A DNA stretch of 64,000 nucleotides from NCBI RefSeq assembly GCF_021916785.1, contig NZ_JAKCFC010000003.1, forward strand, positions 496,001-560,000, in the 5' to 3' direction. The notes under the pieces were generated by a model, which did no database searches, had not been told where the DNA came from, and was given only the letters and a program-made list of their open reading frames with translations. The number at the start of each line of letters is the position of its first letter. Position 1 is the stretch's first letter. Source of the stretch: Mycolicibacterium lacusdiani. Lineage in GTDB: Bacteria > Actinomycetota > Actinomycetes > Mycobacteriales > Mycobacteriaceae. Positions 40,909 through 50,848 of this stretch are shown here, one piece after another. The position numbers and the translations under genes were made by a program.

Positions 40909-41499
40909 TCAGACCCGGGCGCCTCTCAGTGCCAGCGGCAGACTGGGCAGGAAGTGCCGCGCAGCGAACTCGCGAATCTGGTCGGGGGTGTCGAGGCGCT
41001 CGGCGGTCGGCAGCACCAGCACCATGGCCGCGTACCGCAGGATCGTGTCGGCGAGGTCGTCGACCACGTCGGCGCCCACCCGCTCGGCAAAGCCGGGCGG
41101 AAAGATGACCCGCAGTGCCTCGGCCATCCGCTCGATCGCCGCAGCCCAGTGCTGGCGCGCCAGGTCGACCACGAGCGCGGGTTCCTCGGTCATCATCCGG
41201 TTGAGCACCCGGTGACCGCGGAACCGCAGGATCGCGCTCGTGAAGGCCTCGACGTAGTAGTTCGACTGCGGTCCGGCCTGACTCAGCTCGTGCGCGATGT
41301 CGGCGAACAGCGCCACGTTCTCGCGCTCGATGACGGCGCCGACGAGTTCGTCGCGGTTGGCGAACCGGCGGTAGATCGTGGTTCTGCTGACCCCGGCGCG
41401 ACGCGCCACGTCGTCGAGGGCCACCCGCCGGAAGCCGTGCCGCTCGAACTCGACGAGGGCCGCGTCGAGGATCAACTCCGTCGCGTCAGACCCGGCCAT
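40909..41499 (-). CDS. TetR-family transcriptional regulator
   Basis: 196 residues. The N-terminal helix-turn-helix reads [19 protein letters not shown], then [24 protein letters not shown], a typical TetR domain. The C-terminal 130 residues are the ligand-binding domain, with no recognisable motif. Its start overlaps the end of the MpaB gene by 14 bases, so the two are one operon. The likely target is its own operon, possibly through the GTAC palindrome at 42386-42396. Confidence 0.9.
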   Translation of the reverse strand: MAGSDATELILDAALVEFERHGFRRVALDDVARRAGVSRTTIYRRFANRDELVGAVIERENVALFADIAHELSQAGPQSNYYVEAFTSAILRFRGHRVLNRMMTEEPALVVDLARQHWAAAIERMAEALRVIFPPGFAERVGADVVDDLADTILRYAAMVLVLPTAERLDTPDQIREFAARHFLPSLPLALRGARV

Positions 41500-42364
41500 A
41501 GCCGGTCTGCGCGTAGGAGTTGTAGCGCACCGTCATCGGCAGCCGGTTCCACACCCAGTTCACCGGTGCGGACCGCCACAGCGCGGCGAAGGCCTGGTAC
41601 GCCTTCTCCTGCCGGTCGGTCCACGGCAACTCGAGCAGGTCACGGGCCCGTGGCGGCAGCCCGCCGGTGGTGAGGAACGCCGCGACCGGGTTGAACAGCG
41701 GTGAGATGACGCGCCACGCCAGCGGTGAGACGCCCTTGGGCCTGGGGAATCCCTTGGTGACGTAGCCGACGCCGTACCGGGCCGTCTGGTGCGCGACGAC
41801 GATCTCGTTCATCATCCGGTCCCAATACTCGACGAAGCCGGCGTAGTCGGCGGGCATGGGCCGGTCGCTGACGCCATAGCGGCGGTACCACGTCTTCGAC
41901 TCGAGGTAGATCCGGTCCTTCTCGGCGTCGGTCAGACGCTTGACGAACGTGTCGGCGAAGTACAGCACCTGCTCGACGAACGTGGCATGCGCCCAGAAGT
42001 ACGTCTCGGGGTCGAGAGCGTGGTACCTGTCGCCGCTCGGCATGTCGCCCTTGATGTCCCGGTGGAAGTCGCGCACCTGGGTGCCGGGATGGTCGTCGTC
42101 GCTGCCGTAGACGGTCGTCATGATCGGCGGAATGGACCGCTTGACCCGCGCGGCGGTGTCGTCGAAGAACACCGAGTGGTCCAGGACGCCCTGGCCCAGT
42201 TCGGCGAGCATGTTCTGCAGCACGGCGGGCCGGGGCCCGATCAGGTACATCCGGTTGTCGCCGAAGTACTTCCACACCAGCGAATCCGGACCCAGCGGCA
42301 GTGCGTCGTCGTGCGCGGCGGGCGACGCATCGGCGCGGCGTCCATTCTCGGCGAGTTCGGTCAT
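41486..42364 (-). CDS. Oxygenase MpaB family protein (DUF2236)
   Basis: 292 residues from ATG 42364. DUF2236/MpaB proteins are haem-b proteins related to rubber oxygenase Lcp and the mycophenolic acid oxygenase. Family features: [29 protein letters not shown] at the start, the RDFHRDIKG stretch, and [17 protein letters not shown] with a His that may be the haem ligand, then a Y-x-x-F-V-E-Y segment. All these are intact. Actinobacteria have many paralogues of unknown substrate. Cotranscribed with the TetR gene. Confidence 0.88.
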   Translation of the reverse strand: MTELAENGRRADASPAAHDDALPLGPDSLVWKYFGDNRMYLIGPRPAVLQNMLAELGQGVLDHSVFFDDTAARVKRSIPPIMTTVYGSDDDHPGTQVRDFHRDIKGDMPSGDRYHALDPETYFWAHATFVEQVLYFADTFVKRLTDAEKDRIYLESKTWYRRYGVSDRPMPADYAGFVEYWDRMMNEIVVAHQTARYGVGYVTKGFPRPKGVSPLAWRVISPLFNPVAAFLTTGGLPPRARDLLELPWTDRQEKAYQAFAALWRSAPVNWVWNRLPMTVRYNSYAQTGYGRV

Positions 42365-42385
42365 GGGAACAGTGTTACAGAATCC

Positions 42386-42396
42386 GTACTTTGTAC
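42386..42396. promoter_or_regulatory. Small GTAC palindrome in the mpaB-tetR promoter
   Basis: GTACTTTGTAC, two GTAC arms around TTT, 22 bases upstream of the MpaB start. A candidate operator for the TetR protein of the same operon; short, so chance is possible. Confidence 0.3.
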
Positions 42397-42416
42397 CAAG
42401 AGCGGTGTGAGCAGTG

Positions 42417-42647
42417 TCACCGGCCCCGCGCGCGAGCCACGCCGACCACGGCAAGCACGCCGGCGACCGTGGCCAGCACCAGTGACAGGGTGATCAGCGA
42501 GGGGTCATAGGCGTCGATGGTCCGCAGCGGCTCGTTGGCCGCGACCGGCGGCGCCAACTGACTCGACCGGGCGGCGATCCAGCACGCCACGCATCCCGCC
42601 GCCGCGAGCACCGCGACGACGAGTTCGACGATCGCGCGGACCCTCAC
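42417..42647 (-). CDS. Small two-helix membrane protein
   Basis: 76 residues from GTG 42647, overlapping the previous stop (GTGA). Two membrane helices (about 6-24, IVELVVAVLAAAGCVACWI, and 50-70, ITLSLVLATVAGVLAVVGVA) joined by a polar loop with PPVAANEPLRTIDAYDPS. Ends in Arg residues inside. No family is recognised. It is the last gene of the haem operon extension hemB - three membrane proteins - this gene. Confidence 0.75.
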   Translation of the reverse strand: MRVRAIVELVVAVLAAAGCVACWIAARSSQLAPPVAANEPLRTIDAYDPSLITLSLVLATVAGVLAVVGVARARGR

Positions 42648-43108
42648 GGCTCGTCCACCAGCGACTCGAGTGCGGCCCGGAGTTGACGGTGCTTGCGCGC
42701 CCACGCCTGCGCGGTCCTGGCGTTCGACAACTTCAACCCGATGCCCGTGCGACCCCGGGGCACGCCGGTCAGCTCGCCGATCGCGCGCGCCGACTGCCAC
42801 TTCTCGACCTCCGACCCGGACGCCTCCGGGTAGATCCTGACGATCTCCGCAATCCGGATGGTCTCGGCGCCTTGGCGCAGGTACTCCGGCGTCAGCTCGA
42901 CCGAGGTGTGGATGCGCGCCGCCTTCACCTGGATCGCCAGGAAGCCGGTGACCAGGACGAAGAACACGAACGGCACCAGCAGGTCGATGCCGTACCCGGC
43001 CCACACCTGGATCAGCAGCATGGCGCCGCCCGATGCAGGCCCGGCCGCGGCCCACCACCACGTGGCCCCGGGCTCGCGGAACAGCACCTGCTGGTCGGCG
43101 GCGGTCAC
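42644..43108 (-). CDS. DUF3093-like membrane protein
   Basis: 154 residues from GTG 43108, overlapping the previous stop (GTGA). Two closely spaced N-terminal membrane helices (about 15-35 and 42-62), then a cytoplasmic beta-rich domain with VELTPEYLRQGAETIRIAEI and GRTGIGLKLSNARTAQAW. The two-helix hairpin and PH-like strand order are those of DUF3093 proteins of actinobacteria. The function is not known; its place behind hemB is conserved in fast-growing mycobacteria as far as I recall. Confidence 0.75.
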   Translation of the reverse strand: MTAADQQVLFREPGATWWWAAAGPASGGAMLLIQVWAGYGIDLLVPFVFFVLVTGFLAIQVKAARIHTSVELTPEYLRQGAETIRIAEIVRIYPEASGSEVEKWQSARAIGELTGVPRGRTGIGLKLSNARTAQAWARKHRQLRAALESLVDEP

Positions 43109-43491
43109 GACGTCGCCCCCAACCACTCGCGGACCGGCTCGCGGCGCAACAGCAGGGCACCGGTGATCAGCAGGATCATCGAGACGCCGACGATCGCGAT
43201 CACGGCGATGCCAGCGCCGAGCAGCAGCAAAAGCGCCATGAACGCGACCGACGCCATGGCCAGACCGACGCCCGCACTGGCGAACCGGGCCTCACCCCGA
43301 CGGGCCCGGCCCGCGAGATAACCCTGCGCAAGGCCTGCGGCGATCAGGAGGACGCCGGTGACGACCACTAGTGGCGCACCGCCCTGGCTCAGCGTCAGCA
43401 TGCCCAGCGCGGCGATCAACACCGCTGCGGTCACCCAGCACCAGAACGCGGTGTCCACGATGCGCGGGCGCTGCGCAGGGGTGTCGGGCAT
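43105..43491 (-). CDS. Four-helix membrane protein
   Basis: 128 residues from ATG 43491. Four predicted helices (about 13-33, 38-58, 70-90, 93-113) with short loops; the loop between helices 2 and 3 is basic (GRARRGEARFAS), so both ends are probably inside. No active-site residues stand out. Part of the hemB-linked group of small membrane proteins (near Rv0513-Rv0514 in position). Function unknown. Confidence 0.75.
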   Translation of the reverse strand: MPDTPAQRPRIVDTAFWCWVTAAVLIAALGMLTLSQGGAPLVVVTGVLLIAAGLAQGYLAGRARRGEARFASAGVGLAMASVAFMALLLLLGAGIAVIAIVGVSMILLITGALLLRREPVREWLGATS

Positions 43492-43503
43492 GGTCGGGCC
43501 AGC

Positions 43504-43932
43504 CTATCGGGTGAAGAACTCGTGAGCGTCCTTGCGGTGGAGCAGGTAGATGCCCCCTGCGATCAGCACGGCGCCGACGATCACGCACACCGCATACGCC
43601 GACGCGGCGACCGCGGACCGTTCGCTGCCGAACAGGTTGCCGACCACGTAGACCACCGATGCGGCAGCGCCACCTGTGAGCACGGTGCGCGCCCAGCGGT
43701 ACCCCGCGCGCATCAGCAGCAGCAGCGTGGACACCAGCACCAGCACCACGACGGCGACGAAGCCCGCGAAGGCATCGACGATCCCGTTCATCGCGCGGGT
43801 GGGTGCGGTGACCTGGTCGACGACGTAGCCCGCCGTCATCAGGGGCAGCGCCACGGCCCACAGCCAGAACCCGGTCACCACGTCCTCCGGAGGGCCGTCC
43901 GGTGTCTGGTCGGTGGGTTCGGTGGGGTTCAC
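43504..43932 (-). CDS. Four-helix membrane protein
   Basis: 142 residues from GTG 43932, overlapping the hemB stop by four bases. A Pro/Thr/Asp-rich N-terminal tail ([16 protein letters not shown]) precedes four helices (about 20-40, 52-74, 82-100, 107-128). The C-terminus is [13 protein letters not shown]. Similar in design to the next gene downstream (43105-43491), so the pair could be diverged duplicates. Position corresponds to Rv0513. Function unknown. Confidence 0.78.
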   Translation of the reverse strand: MNPTEPTDQTPDGPPEDVVTGFWLWAVALPLMTAGYVVDQVTAPTRAMNGIVDAFAGFVAVVVLVLVSTLLLLMRAGYRWARTVLTGGAAASVVYVVGNLFGSERSAVAASAYAVCVIVGAVLIAGGIYLLHRKDAHEFFTR

Positions 43933-44909
43933 GCCAGCCAGGTCGCGGCCTCGGCCGCCCAGTAGGTCAGCACGATGTCCGCGCCCGCGCGCCTGATGCT
44001 GATCAACGTCTCCAGCGCCACGGTGGGCAGGTCGATCCAGCCGTTCGCGGCGGCCGCGCTGATCATCGAGTACTCGCCCGACACCTGGTACGCGGCAACG
44101 GGAACCGGCGATATGTCGGCGGCCGCGCGGAGCACGTCGAGGTACGCCATTGCCGGCTTCACCATGATGATGTCGGCGCCCTCGTCGATGTCGAGTTCGA
44201 CCTCGTGCAGGGCCTCGCGCGCATTGCCGGGGTTCTGCTGATAGGTGCGCCGGTCCCCGGCCAGGCTCGACGCCACCGCCTCGCGGAACGGACCGTAGAA
44301 GCCGGACGCGAACTTCGCGGCATAGGCCAGGATGACGACGTCGGTGTGGCCCGCCGCATCGAGTCCGTCACGGATCGCCGCCACCTGGCCGTCCATCATG
44401 CCGCTGGGGCCGACCACGTGCGCACCCGAATTGGCTTGTGCCACAGCGAGAGCGACGTACCGATCGTTGGTGGCGTCGTTGTCCACCCGGCCCTCGACGT
44501 CGAGGACGCCGCAGTGCCCGTGGTCGGTGAACTCGTCGAGGCAGGTGTCGGCCATCAGCACGGTGGCATCACCGACCTCGGCCGCCAGGTCCCGCAGCGC
44601 AACGTTGAGGATCCCGCCCTCGGCGGTGCCGACCGAGCCGAGCGCGTCCTTGTCCTCGTCACGCGGGACGCCGAAGAGCATCAGTCCACCGACGCCTGCC
44701 GCCACCGCATCGGCGGCGGCGCGACGCAGCGACTCGCGGGTGTGCTGCACGACGCCGGGCATCGACGCGATGGGGCGCGGTTCGTCGATGCCGTCGGCGA
44801 CGAACATCGGCAGCACGAGATGCCTTGGCTCCAGCGACGTCTGAGCCACCAGCCGGCGCATGGCCGGGGTGCTGCGCAGCCGCCGGGGGCGGTGACGGGG
44901 AAAGGCCAC
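43929..44909 (-). CDS. hemB: Delta-aminolevulinic acid dehydratase (porphobilinogen synthase)
   Basis: 326 residues from a GTG start. Condenses two 5-aminolevulinate molecules to porphobilinogen. The Schiff-base lysines are in [15 protein letters not shown] and [11 protein letters not shown], and [15 protein letters not shown] is the metal-site region. The zinc type has three Cys there (C-x-C-x7-C) and the Mg type has D in place of the outer ones. Here the middle Cys is Asp (CLD...HC), a mixed site, which I recall to be the same in M. tuberculosis. [16 protein letters not shown] is the active-site lid. 32 bases separate it from hemD. Confidence 0.95.
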   Translation of the reverse strand: MAFPRHRPRRLRSTPAMRRLVAQTSLEPRHLVLPMFVADGIDEPRPIASMPGVVQHTRESLRRAAADAVAAGVGGLMLFGVPRDEDKDALGSVGTAEGGILNVALRDLAAEVGDATVLMADTCLDEFTDHGHCGVLDVEGRVDNDATNDRYVALAVAQANSGAHVVGPSGMMDGQVAAIRDGLDAAGHTDVVILAYAAKFASGFYGPFREAVASSLAGDRRTYQQNPGNAREALHEVELDIDEGADIIMVKPAMAYLDVLRAAADISPVPVAAYQVSGEYSMISAAAANGWIDLPTVALETLISIRRAGADIVLTYWAAEAATWLA

Positions 44910-44941
44910 TGGGGATTACCGAAGCGTGGAGGTCGCCACGC

Positions 44942-46588
44942 CTAGCGGCGACGGCTCTTCTTGCGCGGCGGCGGCAGTGCACCCTCGGCCCGCAGCCGGG
45001 CTGCGTGCTCGGCGAGCGCCTCGACCAGCGGGCCCACGGCCGCCGTCTCGGGCTGCACGTCGACGCGGAGGCCGAATTCCGCTGCGGTCTCGGCAGTCTT
45101 GGGTCCGATGCACGCCACGATCGTCCTGGCGTGCGGCTTGCCCGCGATGCCGACGAGATTGCGCACAGTCGAGCTCGACGTGAAGCACACCGCGTCGAAG
45201 CCACCGGTCTTGATCATCTCGCGGGTCTGGGCCGGCGGCGGTGCGGCACGCACCGTGCGGTAGGCCGTGACGTCCTCGATCTCCCAGCCGCGGTCGCGCA
45301 GACCCTCGGCCAGTGTCTCGGTCGCGATGTCGGCACGCGGCAGCAGCACCCGGTTCACCGGATCGAAGATGTCGTCGTACGGCGGGAACTCGTCGAGCAG
45401 GCCCAGCGAGGACTGCTCACCCGATGGCACCAGCTCGGGGTTGATCCCGAACGCGCGCACCCGGTCGGCGGTGGCCTGTCCGACGCACGCGATCTTGACG
45501 CCGGAGAACGCCCGCGCGTCCAGACCGAACTCGTTGAACTTCTCCCAAACCGCGCGAACGGCATTGGTGGAGGTGAACACGACCCACTGGAACCGGCCGT
45601 CGACCAGACCCTTGACCGCACGCTCCATCTGGGCGGGGCTGCGCGGCGGCTCGACGGCGATGGTCGGCACCTCGATCGGCAGCGCGCCGTGACCGACGAG
45701 GCGATCGCTCATCTCGCCAGCCTGGTCCTTGGTGCGCGGGACGAGCACGGTCCAGCCGTACAGCGCCCGGCTCTCCCACCAGTTCAGCTTCGCGCGGTTG
45801 ACGACGGTCTTGCCGATGGTCGCCACCAGCGGGCCGGCGAGCGGACCGCTGGGCTCGCTGCCCGCGAGCGTGGCCTTGTCGAGCAGACCCGACAGCGACG
45901 TCTCGACCGAACGCTGCTGGCACGTGGTGCCGTTCGCGGTCACCACGCAGGGCGTGGTGTCGGTCAGGCCGTACTCGATCAGCGTGCGGGCGGCCTCCGG
46001 CAGGTGCGACGCCGTGGCGTGCAGGATCAGCGGGCCGGGGGCAGCGGCCAGCGCAGCCCAGTCCACGTCACCGCGCACGTCGGCGACGGTGTGCGAAGAG
46101 CCCAGCGGCAGACCGGCATACGTCGGCACAGCCGTCGTGGCGGGCAGCCCGGGCACGATCTCGAAGTTGGCCTGCGTCCGCGCGACCGCGGTCACCTCGG
46201 CCAGCACGGCGTCCACCGACAGCGGATCGCCCGCGACCAGTCGCACCACGTCGACGCCCGTGCGAGCCTCGTTGACCAGGGTCTTGGCGACCTCGGCCGG
46301 GTCCCCGAGCGCGGGACGCACGTCCACGCCACTCGGCAGGCCGGCACCCGTCGGTACGGCGTCGGCGTCGCCCGTCGGGTCGTCCACCGGCGCTTCGGGG
46401 CCCGATGCCGGAGGCAGGTCCGACCCGATCAGGGCCAGCACCGCCTCGGGCACGTCTGGGTCGGTGAAGGCCAGCGCAGCATTGGTGAGCACTGTGCGTG
46501 CCCGCGTCGTCAGCAGGCCGGGGTCACCCGGGCCTGAACCGACGAAGGTGATGCGGCCGGGCTTCAGCTTGCGCCCTCGGATGGTCAT
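44942..46588 (-). CDS. hemD: Uroporphyrinogen-III synthase with N-terminal CobA-like domain
   Basis: 548 residues from ATG 46588, overlapping the hemC stop (ATGA). Two domains: residues 1-270 resemble uroporphyrinogen-III C-methyltransferase ([14 protein letters not shown] at 17-30, [18 protein letters not shown]), residues 275-548 are uroporphyrinogen-III synthase ([55 protein letters not shown]). The synthase makes the first macrocycle of haem and cobalamin. In the methyltransferase half the KGGDPxxFGRG loop reads [12 protein letters not shown], and other SAM-site residues are changed, so it may no longer methylate. The C-terminus is basic (KKSRRR). Confidence 0.93.
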   Translation of the reverse strand: MTIRGRKLKPGRITFVGSGPGDPGLLTTRARTVLTNAALAFTDPDVPEAVLALIGSDLPPASGPEAPVDDPTGDADAVPTGAGLPSGVDVRPALGDPAEVAKTLVNEARTGVDVVRLVAGDPLSVDAVLAEVTAVARTQANFEIVPGLPATTAVPTYAGLPLGSSHTVADVRGDVDWAALAAAPGPLILHATASHLPEAARTLIEYGLTDTTPCVVTANGTTCQQRSVETSLSGLLDKATLAGSEPSGPLAGPLVATIGKTVVNRAKLNWWESRALYGWTVLVPRTKDQAGEMSDRLVGHGALPIEVPTIAVEPPRSPAQMERAVKGLVDGRFQWVVFTSTNAVRAVWEKFNEFGLDARAFSGVKIACVGQATADRVRAFGINPELVPSGEQSSLGLLDEFPPYDDIFDPVNRVLLPRADIATETLAEGLRDRGWEIEDVTAYRTVRAAPPPAQTREMIKTGGFDAVCFTSSSTVRNLVGIAGKPHARTIVACIGPKTAETAAEFGLRVDVQPETAAVGPLVEALAEHAARLRAEGALPPPRKKSRRR

Positions 46589-47559
46589 CCTTCGCTCCCG
46601 CTTTCAGTCCGCTCCGCCAACAGATCTCGCGCACCCAGCTCGAACAACTCCGTGGCCACCGAGAGCCCTAGCTCTCGTGCCCGATCGGGAGCCCCGATGC
46701 CGGACGCACGGATCACGTCGGATCCGTCCAGCGTCGCCACGCAGCCGCGCAACGACAACTCATCGAAGACATTGCCCTCCTCGTCGATGGACTCGACCAC
46801 TTCCGCGATCGCACCCACCGGCGCGGAGCACCCCGCCTCCAGTTCGGCGAGCAGGACACGCTCGGCGGTGACCGCGGCGCGCGTGTCGGGATCGTCCAAC
46901 TGCCCGAGCAGCGCAACCAACTCGACGTCGCCCGCACGACACTCCACTGCGAGCGCACCTTGAGCCGGCGCCGGCAACATCTGCACCGGCTCAATCGTCT
47001 CGGTGACTGCGTCGAGCCGACCGATGCGGGCGAGACCCGCACGGGCGACGACGACGCCGTCGAGATCACCGCTAGTAACCCTGTTCAACCTGGTGTCTAG
47101 GTTGCCTCGTAGGGGGCGAATTTCCAAACCGAGACCCAGTGCTCTAAGCTGCGCCGTCCGCCGCGGGCTCGACGTGCCGATCACGGAGCCGGACGGCAAC
47201 TCCCCCAGCACCATTCCGTCGCGGGCCACGAGGGCGTCGCGGGCGTCCTCGCGTGGGGGTATCGCGGCGATCACGAAGCGCTCGTCGTTGGCCGTCGGCA
47301 AATCCTTGTACGAGTGCACCGCCATGTCGACCCGGCCGTCGGCGATCGCCTCGCGCAGAGCCTGGGTGAACACGCCGACGCCGATGTCGGCGATGGGCGC
47401 GCTGGAGCGGTCTCCGTCGGTGGAGACGATGACCAGTTCGGCGGCGTGCCCCCTGGCGATCAGAGCGTCCCGGATGGTCCCGGCCTGAGTGGTGGCGAGC
47501 AGGCTGCCTCGGGTGCCGATCCGGATGATCGTGTCATTGCTCGATGCGGAAGTGGGCAA
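46585..47559 (-). CDS. hemC: Porphobilinogen deaminase (hydroxymethylbilane synthase)
   Basis: 324 residues. Joins four porphobilinogens into hydroxymethylbilane on a dipyrromethane cofactor held by the Cys in [10 protein letters not shown]. Other marks: [37 protein letters not shown] and [11 protein letters not shown]. No ATG or GTG exists at a sensible place, so the start is taken as the TTG at 47559, 3 bases after the hemA stop; translation is probably coupled to hemA. It follows hemA in the operon, overlapping hemD next. Confidence 0.94.
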   Translation of the reverse strand: MPTSASSNDTIIRIGTRGSLLATTQAGTIRDALIARGHAAELVIVSTDGDRSSAPIADIGVGVFTQALREAIADGRVDMAVHSYKDLPTANDERFVIAAIPPREDARDALVARDGMVLGELPSGSVIGTSSPRRTAQLRALGLGLEIRPLRGNLDTRLNRVTSGDLDGVVVARAGLARIGRLDAVTETIEPVQMLPAPAQGALAVECRAGDVELVALLGQLDDPDTRAAVTAERVLLAELEAGCSAPVGAIAEVVESIDEEGNVFDELSLRGCVATLDGSDVIRASGIGAPDRARELGLSVATELFELGARDLLAERTESGSEG

Positions 47560-47562
47560 GCG

Positions 47563-48939
47563 CTACTCGGTCTTGTCCACGTCGGAGGGCAGGGGCAATT
47601 CGCCACCGGCGACGGCATCGACGGCCTGCGGGTCGAGTTCGAAGAGTTCGCGCAACGCCTCGGCGTAGCTGTCGCCACCCGGCGCTCCCGCGAGCTGCTT
47701 AACCCGCACCGTCGGAGCGTGCAGCAGCTTGTCGACGACGCGTCGCACGGTACGGGCGACCTCGTCGCGGTGCGCCGAGTCGAGCCCGGGCAGCCGGTTG
47801 TCGAGCCGCAGCAGTTCGGCCTCGACCACGTCGGCCGCCCGCTGGCGCAGCGCCGTGACGGTGGGCGTCACCTCGGCCATCCGCTGGCCTGCGAGATAGT
47901 TGGCGACCTCTGCGGCGACGATCGCCTTCGCCGCCTCGGCGTCGGCCGAGGCCGCCCGCGCCGACGGCTCGCGCTGGATGCGGTCCATGTCGATGACGTA
48001 CACGCCGGGCAGCCCTGCCACGGCCGGATCGACGTCGCGCGGCATGCCGAGGTCGCAGATCACCAGTTGCTTGGGTTCCTGGCCGTGCGCCAGGCCGCGG
48101 TGCACGTCGGCCAGAGACACGACGGGGCGCACTGCGCCGGTACAGCTCACCACCACGTCGGCGTCGGTGAGCAGCGGCGGCAGATGGTCGAACGGGAAGG
48201 CATGGGCGTCGACGCCCTGGCTGCGCAGGTTCGCCACCACGCGCTCGGCACGCGGCAGCGAGCGGTTCACCACGTGCACCCGACCGATGCCGGCCCGCAC
48301 CAGATGTGCGGCCGCCAGAGCGCCCATCGAGCCCGCGCCGACCACGACGGCGCTGCGCCCGGCCAGGCCTGACACACCTCCCTGGTCGCTGCGCTCCTGC
48401 CCGCCGGACAATTTGGCGTCTGCCATGTCCAACGCCACCGACACCACCGAAGCGCCCGCGGCGTCGATGCCCGTCTCGGAGTGCACGCGCTTGCCGACCG
48501 ACAGTGCGCGCTGGGACAGCTCGTGCAGGATGCGGCCGACGGCGTGGTTGGACTCGGCGGCAGCGTAGGAGCGGCGGACCTGGCCGAGCACCTGCTGCTC
48601 GCCGATCACGGCCGAGTCCAGCCCGCTGGTGACGGCGAACAGATGCTCGACGGCGGCCTCGGCGTAGCGAACGTAGGCGTACTTGGTGAGATCGCCCAGT
48701 GACATCCCGGAATGGTCGGAGAGCACCTGACCGACGACCGACAGGCCGCCGTGGAATGCCTCGACCACGGCGTAGACCTCGACCCGGTTGCAGGTCGAAA
48801 GGATCATCGCCTCGGTGACCAGGGAGGATCGGAGCAGTTCTTCGACGATCTTGGCCTGATCGGACTCGTCGGTGCTCAGACGTTCGAGCACGGTCACGGG
48901 CGCGCTGCGGTGCGAAACACCGAATAGGAGAACGCTCAT
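47563..48939 (-). CDS. hemA: Glutamyl-tRNA reductase
   Basis: 458 residues from ATG 48939, with GACGAGG upstream. The NADPH-dependent first enzyme of the C5 pathway: reduces glutamyl-tRNA(Glu) to glutamate-1-semialdehyde. The catalytic Cys is in [11 protein letters not shown] (near residue 50), the conserved [13 protein letters not shown] follows (residues near 113-125), the NADPH domain has [16 protein letters not shown], and a helical dimerisation domain with [16 protein letters not shown] ends the protein. It heads the haem operon. Haem feedback usually acts on this enzyme; a perfect inverted repeat lies 33 bases upstream of the start. Confidence 0.95.
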   Translation of the reverse strand: MSVLLFGVSHRSAPVTVLERLSTDESDQAKIVEELLRSSLVTEAMILSTCNRVEVYAVVEAFHGGLSVVGQVLSDHSGMSLGDLTKYAYVRYAEAAVEHLFAVTSGLDSAVIGEQQVLGQVRRSYAAAESNHAVGRILHELSQRALSVGKRVHSETGIDAAGASVVSVALDMADAKLSGGQERSDQGGVSGLAGRSAVVVGAGSMGALAAAHLVRAGIGRVHVVNRSLPRAERVVANLRSQGVDAHAFPFDHLPPLLTDADVVVSCTGAVRPVVSLADVHRGLAHGQEPKQLVICDLGMPRDVDPAVAGLPGVYVIDMDRIQREPSARAASADAEAAKAIVAAEVANYLAGQRMAEVTPTVTALRQRAADVVEAELLRLDNRLPGLDSAHRDEVARTVRRVVDKLLHAPTVRVKQLAGAPGGDSYAEALRELFELDPQAVDAVAGGELPLPSDVDKTE

Positions 48940-48971
48940 GGCCTCGTCACCACGATTTCCAAAGGTAGTCG

Positions 48972-48991
48972 TTGGTTAGTCACGAAACCAA
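48972..48991. promoter_or_regulatory. Inverted repeat upstream of hemA
   Basis: TTGGTT at 48972-48977 and AACCAA at 48986-48991 around 8 bases, a perfect 6-bp inverted repeat spanning two helical turns. It lies between the glutaredoxin stop and hemA. It is a candidate operator of the haem operon; it is unlike the Rex site (TTGTGAA type) found before hemA in other actinobacteria. Confidence 0.4.
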
Positions 48992-49044
48992 ATTGCTGAG
49001 CAACGTCACAGCCCGTCGTACGTCACACCCGTCGTTCTGCGCCT

Positions 49045-49299
49045 TCAGCCCAACAGGTCCGAGCGCAGCCGCGCCTCGTCGACCTCCCAGTAGCTGTGCT
49101 CGCGCCCGTCGAGCAACACCACCGGCAGCCGGTCGCCGTACTCGGCGCGCAGCGCGGCGTCCCCGGCCGCGGCGGCCGCGTCGACGTCGGTGGTGGTCAT
49201 CTCGAAGCCCAGCTCGGTCGCCAGCCCGGCGAGCTGGGCGCCCGCCCGCTCGCACAGGCTGCAGCCGGCACGCGTGAGCAACTCCACCTGATGCCTCAT
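49045..49299 (-). CDS. Glutaredoxin-like protein (Rv0508-like)
   Basis: 84 residues from ATG 49299. Thioredoxin-fold protein with C-x-x-C near the N-terminus (RAGCSLCERAGAQL, Cys 13 and 16) and the cis-Pro in LPVVLLDGREH. Similar to the small NrdH/glutaredoxin-like family DUF836. It may reduce disulfides with mycothiol or thioredoxin. It lies 105 bases in front of hemA, in the same direction, and is divergent from serB1 with 33 bases between. Confidence 0.85.
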   Translation of the reverse strand: MRHQVELLTRAGCSLCERAGAQLAGLATELGFEMTTTDVDAAAAAGDAALRAEYGDRLPVVLLDGREHSYWEVDEARLRSDLLG

Positions 49300-49332
49300 G
49301 ACTGCCAGTATCGCGTCCCCTACTGTTGAACC

Positions 49333-50211
49333 GTGTCCGACTCCAGGGCTGACGCCGATCCCGCCGCGCGCGCCGACGCGGAGGTGCTGGTCGACCAGAA
49401 CGGCGTGCTGGCGCAGGCCACCACCCCGCAGGCACCGCCTCCCGACCTGACCGCGGCCGCGTTCTTCGACGTCGACAACACCCTCGTGCAGGGCTCCTCG
49501 CTGGTGCACTTCGCCAGGGGCCTGGCGGCGCGCAAGTACTTCACCTACGGCGACCTCGCCCGCTTCGGCTACGCCCAGGCCAAGTTCCAGCTGACCGGCA
49601 AGGAGAACAGCGACGACGTCGCCGAGGGCAGACGCAAGGCGCTGGCGTTCATCGAGGGCCGCCCGACGTCCGAACTCGCCGAGCTGGGCGAAGAGATCTT
49701 CGACGAGATCATCGCCGACAAGCTGTGGTCCGGCACCCGTGCGCTCGCCCAGATGCACCTCGACGCGGGCCAGCAGGTGTGGTTGGTGACCGCGACGCCC
49801 TACGAACTCGCCGCGACCATCGCCAACAAGCTCGGTCTGACCGGTGCGCTCGGCACGGTCGCCGAGTCGGTCGACGGCGTGTTCACCGGGCGGCTCGTCG
49901 GCGAGATCCTGCACGGAGCTGGCAAGGCCCACGCGGTGCGGTCGCTGGCCATCCGGGAAGGGCTCAACCTCAAGCGCTGTACCGCCTACTCCGACAGCTA
50001 CAACGACGTGCCGATGCTGTCGCTGGTCGGGACCGCGGTCGCGATCAATCCCGACGCCGCGCTGCGTGACGTCGCGCGCAAGCGTGGTTGGGAGATCCGG
50101 GACTTCCGCACGGCCCGCAAGGCCGCCAGGATCGGCGTGCCGTCGGCCCTGGCACTCGGTGCCGTGGGCGGAGCGCTGGCCGCGGTGGTCTCCCGCCGCG
50201 ACGGCAACTGA
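49333..50211 (+). CDS. serB1: HAD-IB family phosphatase (SerB1-like)
   Basis: 292 residues from GTG 49333. The HAD motif I is [15 protein letters not shown] (D-x-D near residue 46), motif II is VTATPYEL, the Lys is in [11 protein letters not shown] and motif IV is [13 protein letters not shown]1 cap helices between motifs I and II suit small phosphorylated substrates, as in phosphoserine phosphatase; the M. tuberculosis equivalent is called SerB1. A C-terminal hydrophobic helix ([16 protein letters not shown]) could anchor it to the membrane, and the N-terminal 35 residues are a disordered tail. The substrate is not proven. Confidence 0.88.
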   Translation: MSDSRADADPAARADAEVLVDQNGVLAQATTPQAPPPDLTAAAFFDVDNTLVQGSSLVHFARGLAARKYFTYGDLARFGYAQAKFQLTGKENSDDVAEGRRKALAFIEGRPTSELAELGEEIFDEIIADKLWSGTRALAQMHLDAGQQVWLVTATPYELAATIANKLGLTGALGTVAESVDGVFTGRLVGEILHGAGKAHAVRSLAIREGLNLKRCTAYSDSYNDVPMLSLVGTAVAINPDAALRDVARKRGWEIRDFRTARKAARIGVPSALALGAVGGALAAVVSRRDGN

Positions 50212-50290
50212 GCAGGCCGCCCCGACCGGCGCTGATAGGCTCGCGCCGCTTGGACTGCCAAGACCGACTGCCCGGGGAGCACCACCAACC

Positions 50291-50842
50291 ATGAGCATCG
50301 CCGCCGACATCATCGGAACCCACTACCGGTATCCGGACTACTTCGAGGTGGACCGCGAGAAAGTCCGCGAGTTCGCCAGGGCCGTCAAGGACGACCATCC
50401 CGCGCACTACACCGAGGCCGCTGCCCAGGAGTGCGGCTACGACACGCTGATCGCGTCGCTGACGTTCGTCGCGGTGGCCGGGCGGCGCGTGCAACTCGAG
50501 ATCTTCAAGCAGTTCGACGTGCCGATCAACCTCGAGCGCGTCCTGCACCGCGACCAGAAGCTGATCTTCCACCGCCCCATCGTGGTGGGCGACAAGCTGT
50601 GGTTCGACTCGTACCTGGACTCGGTCATCGAGTCGCACGGCGCCGTGATCACCGAGGTCCGTGCCGAGGTGACCGACGACGAGGGCAAGCCGGTGCTCAC
50701 CTCGATCGTCACGATGTTCGGCGAGGCGAGCCGTCACGAGTCCGACGAGGTCAGCGCCAAGATCGCAGCTGGCCGCGATGCGGCCCTGGCCAGAATGGTC
50801 GCCGGGCAGAGGTCCGAGACGCCCGCGAGCGCAGCCGAGTAG
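50291..50842 (+). CDS. MaoC-like dehydratase subunit (Rv0504c-like, HadC-related)
   Basis: 183 residues from ATG 50291. The hot-dog fold with [23 protein letters not shown] (the UPF0336 signature) resembles HadA/HadC of mycobacterial fatty acid synthase II, which dehydrate 3-hydroxyacyl-ACP during mycolic acid elongation. The hydratase motif D-x-x-x-x-H characteristic of HadB is not present, so like HadA/HadC it would need a catalytic partner. It follows serB1 after 79 bases. In M. tuberculosis this gene is next to cmaA2; here no cyclopropane synthase is seen. Confidence 0.85.
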   Translation: MSIAADIIGTHYRYPDYFEVDREKVREFARAVKDDHPAHYTEAAAQECGYDTLIASLTFVAVAGRRVQLEIFKQFDVPINLERVLHRDQKLIFHRPIVVGDKLWFDSYLDSVIESHGAVITEVRAEVTDDEGKPVLTSIVTMFGEASRHESDEVSAKIAAGRDAALARMVAGQRSETPASAAE

Positions 50843-50848
50843 CTCCGA

